DNA of 15,297 nt from positions 1 to 15,297 of the forward strand of contig PWVN01000137.1 in the NCBI GenBank assembly GCA_003561835.1. Direction: 5' to 3'. Position numbers and translations under genes: made by a program. This DNA is from Syntrophomonadaceae bacterium. GTDB taxonomy: Bacteria; Bacillota; Dethiobacteria; PWVN01. The notes beneath the pieces were generated by a model, which worked only from the letters and a program-made list of their open reading frames with translations, was not told the origin of the DNA and did not search any database. Below, piece by piece: positions 13,067-15,297 of this stretch. Numbering within the stretch: position 1 is the first letter of the stretch; each line of letters opens with the position of its first letter.

Positions 13067-13933
13067 ATGCAGAAGAACGTGCCGGCCATCACCGCCGTCA
13101 TCCTGGGGGTCATCGCCGTATCCTTTGCTTCCATCCTCATCCGCTTTATCGATGTGCCGCCCCTGATCGTGGCCTTTTACCGTCTTTTTGTGACCACCCT
13201 GATTCTGACTCCCGTCTTTTTAATAAGGGAGAAACAGAAGGATTCCATAAAGTCCCACCCTTTCTATTTCGGCCTCAGCGGCCTCTTCCTGGCTCTCCAC
13301 TTCTACCTGTGGATTTCATCCTTGAGCTATACCTCCGTCTCCAGTTCCGTGATCCTGGTCTCCCTGCATCCCATCTTTGTCTCCCTCTATTCCCACTTTC
13401 TCCTGAAGGAGCGGATCTCCCCCGGGACGGCGGCAGGAATTTTCATCGCCCTGGTGGGGGTGGTCATCATCAGCGCCGGGGACCACTCCCGGGGCAGCAA
13501 CGTACTGCTGGGAGACCTCCTGGCCCTGGGGGGCGCCGTCATGATGGCCGGGTACCTGCTGGTGGGCCGGCACCTGCGCCGGCAGTTCACCACCTTGAAT
13601 TACACCTTCTGGGTCTACGGGACAGCCTCCCTGGTCCTGCTCCTGCTGGCCCTCCTCCTCAAGGCCCCCCTCTATCCCTATACGTCCCGGGTGTACCTGG
13701 TCTTTCTCCTTTTGGCCGTCATTCCCACCCTGATGGGCCACAGCGTCTTCAACTGGGCCCTGGACAAGGTGCCCGTGGCCCTGGTCTCCACCATCATCCT
13801 GGGGGAGCCGGTGGGGGCCACCCTCCTGGCCTGGATCTTCCTGCAGGAGCCCCCCACCCTTTTCACCTTCGGGGGAGGGTTCTTCATCCTCCTGGGCCTC
13901 TTTTTAACGGTCCGCAAGGCCCTGGGAGAGTAG
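13067..13933 (+). CDS. EamA/DMT superfamily transporter
   Basis: A 288-residue protein with ten predicted membrane helices arranged as two EamA repeats, the layout of drug/metabolite exporters (RhaT/YdcZ/PecM type). Each half begins with a long hydrophobic helix, and Pro/Gly-rich helix ends such as SLSYTSVSSSVILVSLHP and ALDKVPVALVSTIILGEPVGA are typical. The start is ATG 13067, with GGGAGG ten bases upstream. Substrate cannot be told; members export amino acids, metabolites or toxins. The last 30 bases overlap the convergent nth gene. Confidence 0.9.
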   Translation: MQKNVPAITAVILGVIAVSFASILIRFIDVPPLIVAFYRLFVTTLILTPVFLIREKQKDSIKSHPFYFGLSGLFLALHFYLWISSLSYTSVSSSVILVSLHPIFVSLYSHFLLKERISPGTAAGIFIALVGVVIISAGDHSRGSNVLLGDLLALGGAVMMAGYLLVGRHLRRQFTTLNYTFWVYGTASLVLLLLALLLKAPLYPYTSRVYLVFLLLAVIPTLMGHSVFNWALDKVPVALVSTIILGEPVGATLLAWIFLQEPPTLFTFGGGFFILLGLFLTVRKALGE

Positions 13934-14566
13934 CTTCCTGCCCTGGGGGCATTCGTGCTGCAGAAAGCACCCGGGGCAGCGGGGGTTCCGGGCAAAGCAG
14001 AGCCGCCGCCCGTGCAGGATCAACCAGTGATGGGCCTCCTTCCAGTCCTTCCGGGGAATCAGCCGCTTCAGCTGTTCCTCCGTCTCTTCCGGGGTCTTTC
14101 CCCGGGCCAGGCCCAGCCGGGCCGATACCCGGAACACATGGGTATCCACCGCCAGGGCGGGGATGGCGAAGGCAGTGCTGAGAACCACATTGGCGGTCTT
14201 TTGGCCCACCCCCGGCAGGCTCAGAAGGCCCTCCAGGGTGTCGGGCACCTGCCCCCGGTATTCCGTGAGGATCCTCCGGCTGGCCCCGATGATGCTGCGG
14301 GCCTTGGTCCTAAAGAGGCCGCAGCCCTTGATTTCCCCGGCCAGTTCCTCCTCCGTCAGGGAGGCAAAATCCGCCGGGCTTTTGTATTTTTGAAAGAGCC
14401 CTGCCGTCACCCGGTTCACCTGCTTATCCGTGGTCTGGGCCGAGAGGATGACGGCCACCAGGAGCTGGAAGGCGTTCCCATATTTCAGCTCCGTCCGGGC
14501 CCCGGGATAATGGCGGGCCAGCTTCTCCAGGATGCGGCGGGCAGCTACAGGGGACGGGCTTTCCAT
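13904..14566 (-). CDS. nth: Endonuclease III (DNA glycosylase/AP lyase)
   Basis: A 220-residue base-excision repair enzyme that removes oxidised pyrimidines and cleaves abasic sites. The helix-hairpin-helix LPGVGQKTANVV carries catalytic Lys123, AVDTHVFRV carries catalytic Asp141, and the C-terminal [4Fe-4S] loop is intact with Cys190, Cys197, Cys200 and Cys206 (spacing C-X6-C-X2-C-X5-C). LSAQTTDKQVN is another family signature. Length is normal. ATG 14566 follows GAGGGGGATACG. The upstream gene ends inside the first codons of nth (22-base overlap), so translation is probably coupled. The 3' end overlaps the convergent EamA gene. Confidence 0.97.
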   Translation of the reverse strand: MESPSPVAARRILEKLARHYPGARTELKYGNAFQLLVAVILSAQTTDKQVNRVTAGLFQKYKSPADFASLTEEELAGEIKGCGLFRTKARSIIGASRRILTEYRGQVPDTLEGLLSLPGVGQKTANVVLSTAFAIPALAVDTHVFRVSARLGLARGKTPEETEEQLKRLIPRKDWKEAHHWLILHGRRLCFARNPRCPGCFLQHECPQGRKLLSQGLADR

Positions 14567-15027
14567 CGTATCCCCCTCTCTTCCTCGACCCGGATAACCC
14601 TGTGCTCCCTCTCCAGTTCCTTCAGGAGCTGGCAGAAAAAGATTGCCGGGTCGATGGCGCGGGCAAAGCCTTCTCCCCAGGTTTTCCGCGCCCTGTCCGT
14701 CAAATTCCTCCAGTCCTGGGGATAGGTTTCCCGGAAGTCCTCCCCCAGTTCCAGGGCGGATTTCCCCTCCCCCCGGGGCAGGACCTGCAGGAACTTATCT
14801 GCCAGGCCCTCAAATTCCAGCCCCAGGCTTTCCCTGATGAGGGCAAGGGAGCCCAGCTTCGGGAACCTGGCGGCAGCAAAACAACGGAGGGTTTTTACCT
14901 GCCGGGTGATAAAATCATTTTCAATTCCCTTTTTTTTGAGGTAAAATCTATGTAGGATCAAAAGGGGCCAGATGACAAACTTGGGCAGGATGAAAAGATA
15001 GACGATAAGATACCGGATTATGTGCAC
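14545..15027 (-). CDS. Unknown protein with N-terminal membrane helix
   Basis: A 160-residue protein that I do not recognise. The first 28 residues are strongly hydrophobic (IIRYLIVYLFILPKFVIW then PLLILH), forming one membrane anchor or uncleaved signal. The rest is a soluble, charged, mostly helical domain ending in a cluster of Glu and Arg. I chose GTG 15027 because AGGAGG (15042-15037) lies nine bases upstream. The longer frame to 15126 would run into the divergent thiN gene. It overlaps nth by 22 bases and is likely cotranscribed with it. No catalytic motif is visible, and no link to DNA repair can be inferred from the sequence. Confidence 0.7.
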   Translation of the reverse strand: MHIIRYLIVYLFILPKFVIWPLLILHRFYLKKKGIENDFITRQVKTLRCFAAARFPKLGSLALIRESLGLEFEGLADKFLQVLPRGEGKSALELGEDFRETYPQDWRNLTDRARKTWGEGFARAIDPAIFFCQLLKELEREHRVIRVEEERGIRWKARPL

Positions 15028-15067
15028 AGGGGTAAACCTCCTGACCCTATTTTTCCAAGGAGCCGCC

Positions 15068-15297
15068 ATGAACAGAATTCTCATCATCGCCAACGGCCAA
15101 ATCCATACCGAACTGCTGTCCCGCATCGCCCCCCGCTACGGGAACATCATCTGCGCCGACGGCGGGGCCCGCCATGCCCTGGACATAAAGATCACTCCCC
15201 ACCTGGTGGTGGGGGACCTGGACTCCCTGGACCCGGGGTACCGGGAAGCTTTGGAGGCGGCGGGCTGCCGCCTGGAAGTCCACCCGGTAAAAAAAGA
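15068..15297 (+). CDS. thiN: Thiamine pyrophosphokinase, 5' part only
   Basis: The start of a thiamine pyrophosphokinase (thiamine to thiamine pyrophosphate), cut by the window end after about 76 residues. It begins MNRILIIANG and contains ICADGGARHALDIKITPHLV followed directly by VGDLDSLD, the family's nucleotide/thiamine-binding signature. ATG 15068 has AAGGAG five bases upstream. The gene has no stop codon in the window. It is divergent from the unknown membrane protein, with only 40 bases between the start codons. Confidence 0.88.
   Translation, partial: MNRILIIANGQIHTELLSRIAPRYGNIICADGGARHALDIKITPHLVVGDLDSLDPGYREALEAAGCRLEVHPVKK

Noticed and set aside
12733..14181. 482-codon plus-strand frame spanning DUF554, EamA and nth
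   Set aside because: It crosses three well-supported genes in another frame and is Pro/Gly/Arg-rich without motifs.
14545..15126. Longer 193-residue version of the unknown membrane protein
   Set aside because: The extra N-terminus overlaps the thiN start on the other strand, has no SD, and GTG 15027 has a good AGGAGG.
1..15297. CRISPR array, tRNA, rRNA or intact transposase
   Set aside because: No regularly spaced repeats, no tRNA/rRNA-like sequence and no transposase motifs were seen on reading both strands.

Overview
The window looks like chromosomal DNA of a moderately GC-rich member of the Firmicutes, probably a Clostridia-type anaerobe. The signs are strong purine-rich Shine-Dalgarno (SD) sites, occasional GTG/TTG starts, perfect sigma-A type -10 boxes, type I glutamine synthetases of the Bacillus/Clostridium kind, an ANTAR regulator next to glnA, and DUF554, DUF3795 and DUF5050 proteins. 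The genus cannot be fixed from the sequence. No rRNA, tRNA, CRISPR array or intact insertion sequence was seen.

Layout: (1) Positions 1-2970 hold small, mostly separately transcribed minus-strand genes: a Nudix hydrolase, a membrane-anchored DUF5050 beta-propeller, a Cys-rich DUF3795 protein and a PAS-only protein. Several have their own promoters, and a ~183 bp inverted-repeat-bounded non-coding element lies between two of them. (2) Positions 3000-6380 hold a short-form alpha-glucan phosphorylase, a D-amino acid aminotransferase (both minus) and a stand-alone CBM25-type starch/glycogen-binding module (plus). (3) Positions 6400-7538 hold queG, the last step of queuosine synthesis, which runs tail-to-tail into the nitrogen block. 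(4) Positions 7535-11110 (minus) are an ammonia-assimilation block: canonical glnA, a GS paralogue with altered active-site residues, then an ANTAR antiterminator protein with a degraded receiver domain. The glnA leader carries a hexaloop hairpin that overlaps an intrinsic terminator. (5) Positions 11212-15297 hold a beta-decarboxylating dehydrogenase of the isopropylmalate/isocitrate family, a DUF554 membrane protein, an EamA transporter, endonuclease III, an unknown membrane-anchored protein and the start of thiN.

The most interesting part is the nitrogen block. The ANTAR protein has lost the acidic pair of its receiver. The GS-like protein encoded just upstream of it keeps the metal ligands but has Tyr in place of the catalytic flap Glu and Lys in place of a glutamate-binding Asn. 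The real glnA leader has an antiterminator/terminator pair of the kind ANTAR proteins control. My inference is that the GS-like protein may be a ligand sensor partnered with the ANTAR protein, analogous to AmiC/AmiR or NasS/NasT. This is a hypothesis, not something the sequence proves.

Three gene pairs meet tail-to-tail with overlapping or nearly touching stop codons and no intrinsic terminator between them (queG/ANTAR, dehydrogenase/DUF554, EamA/nth).
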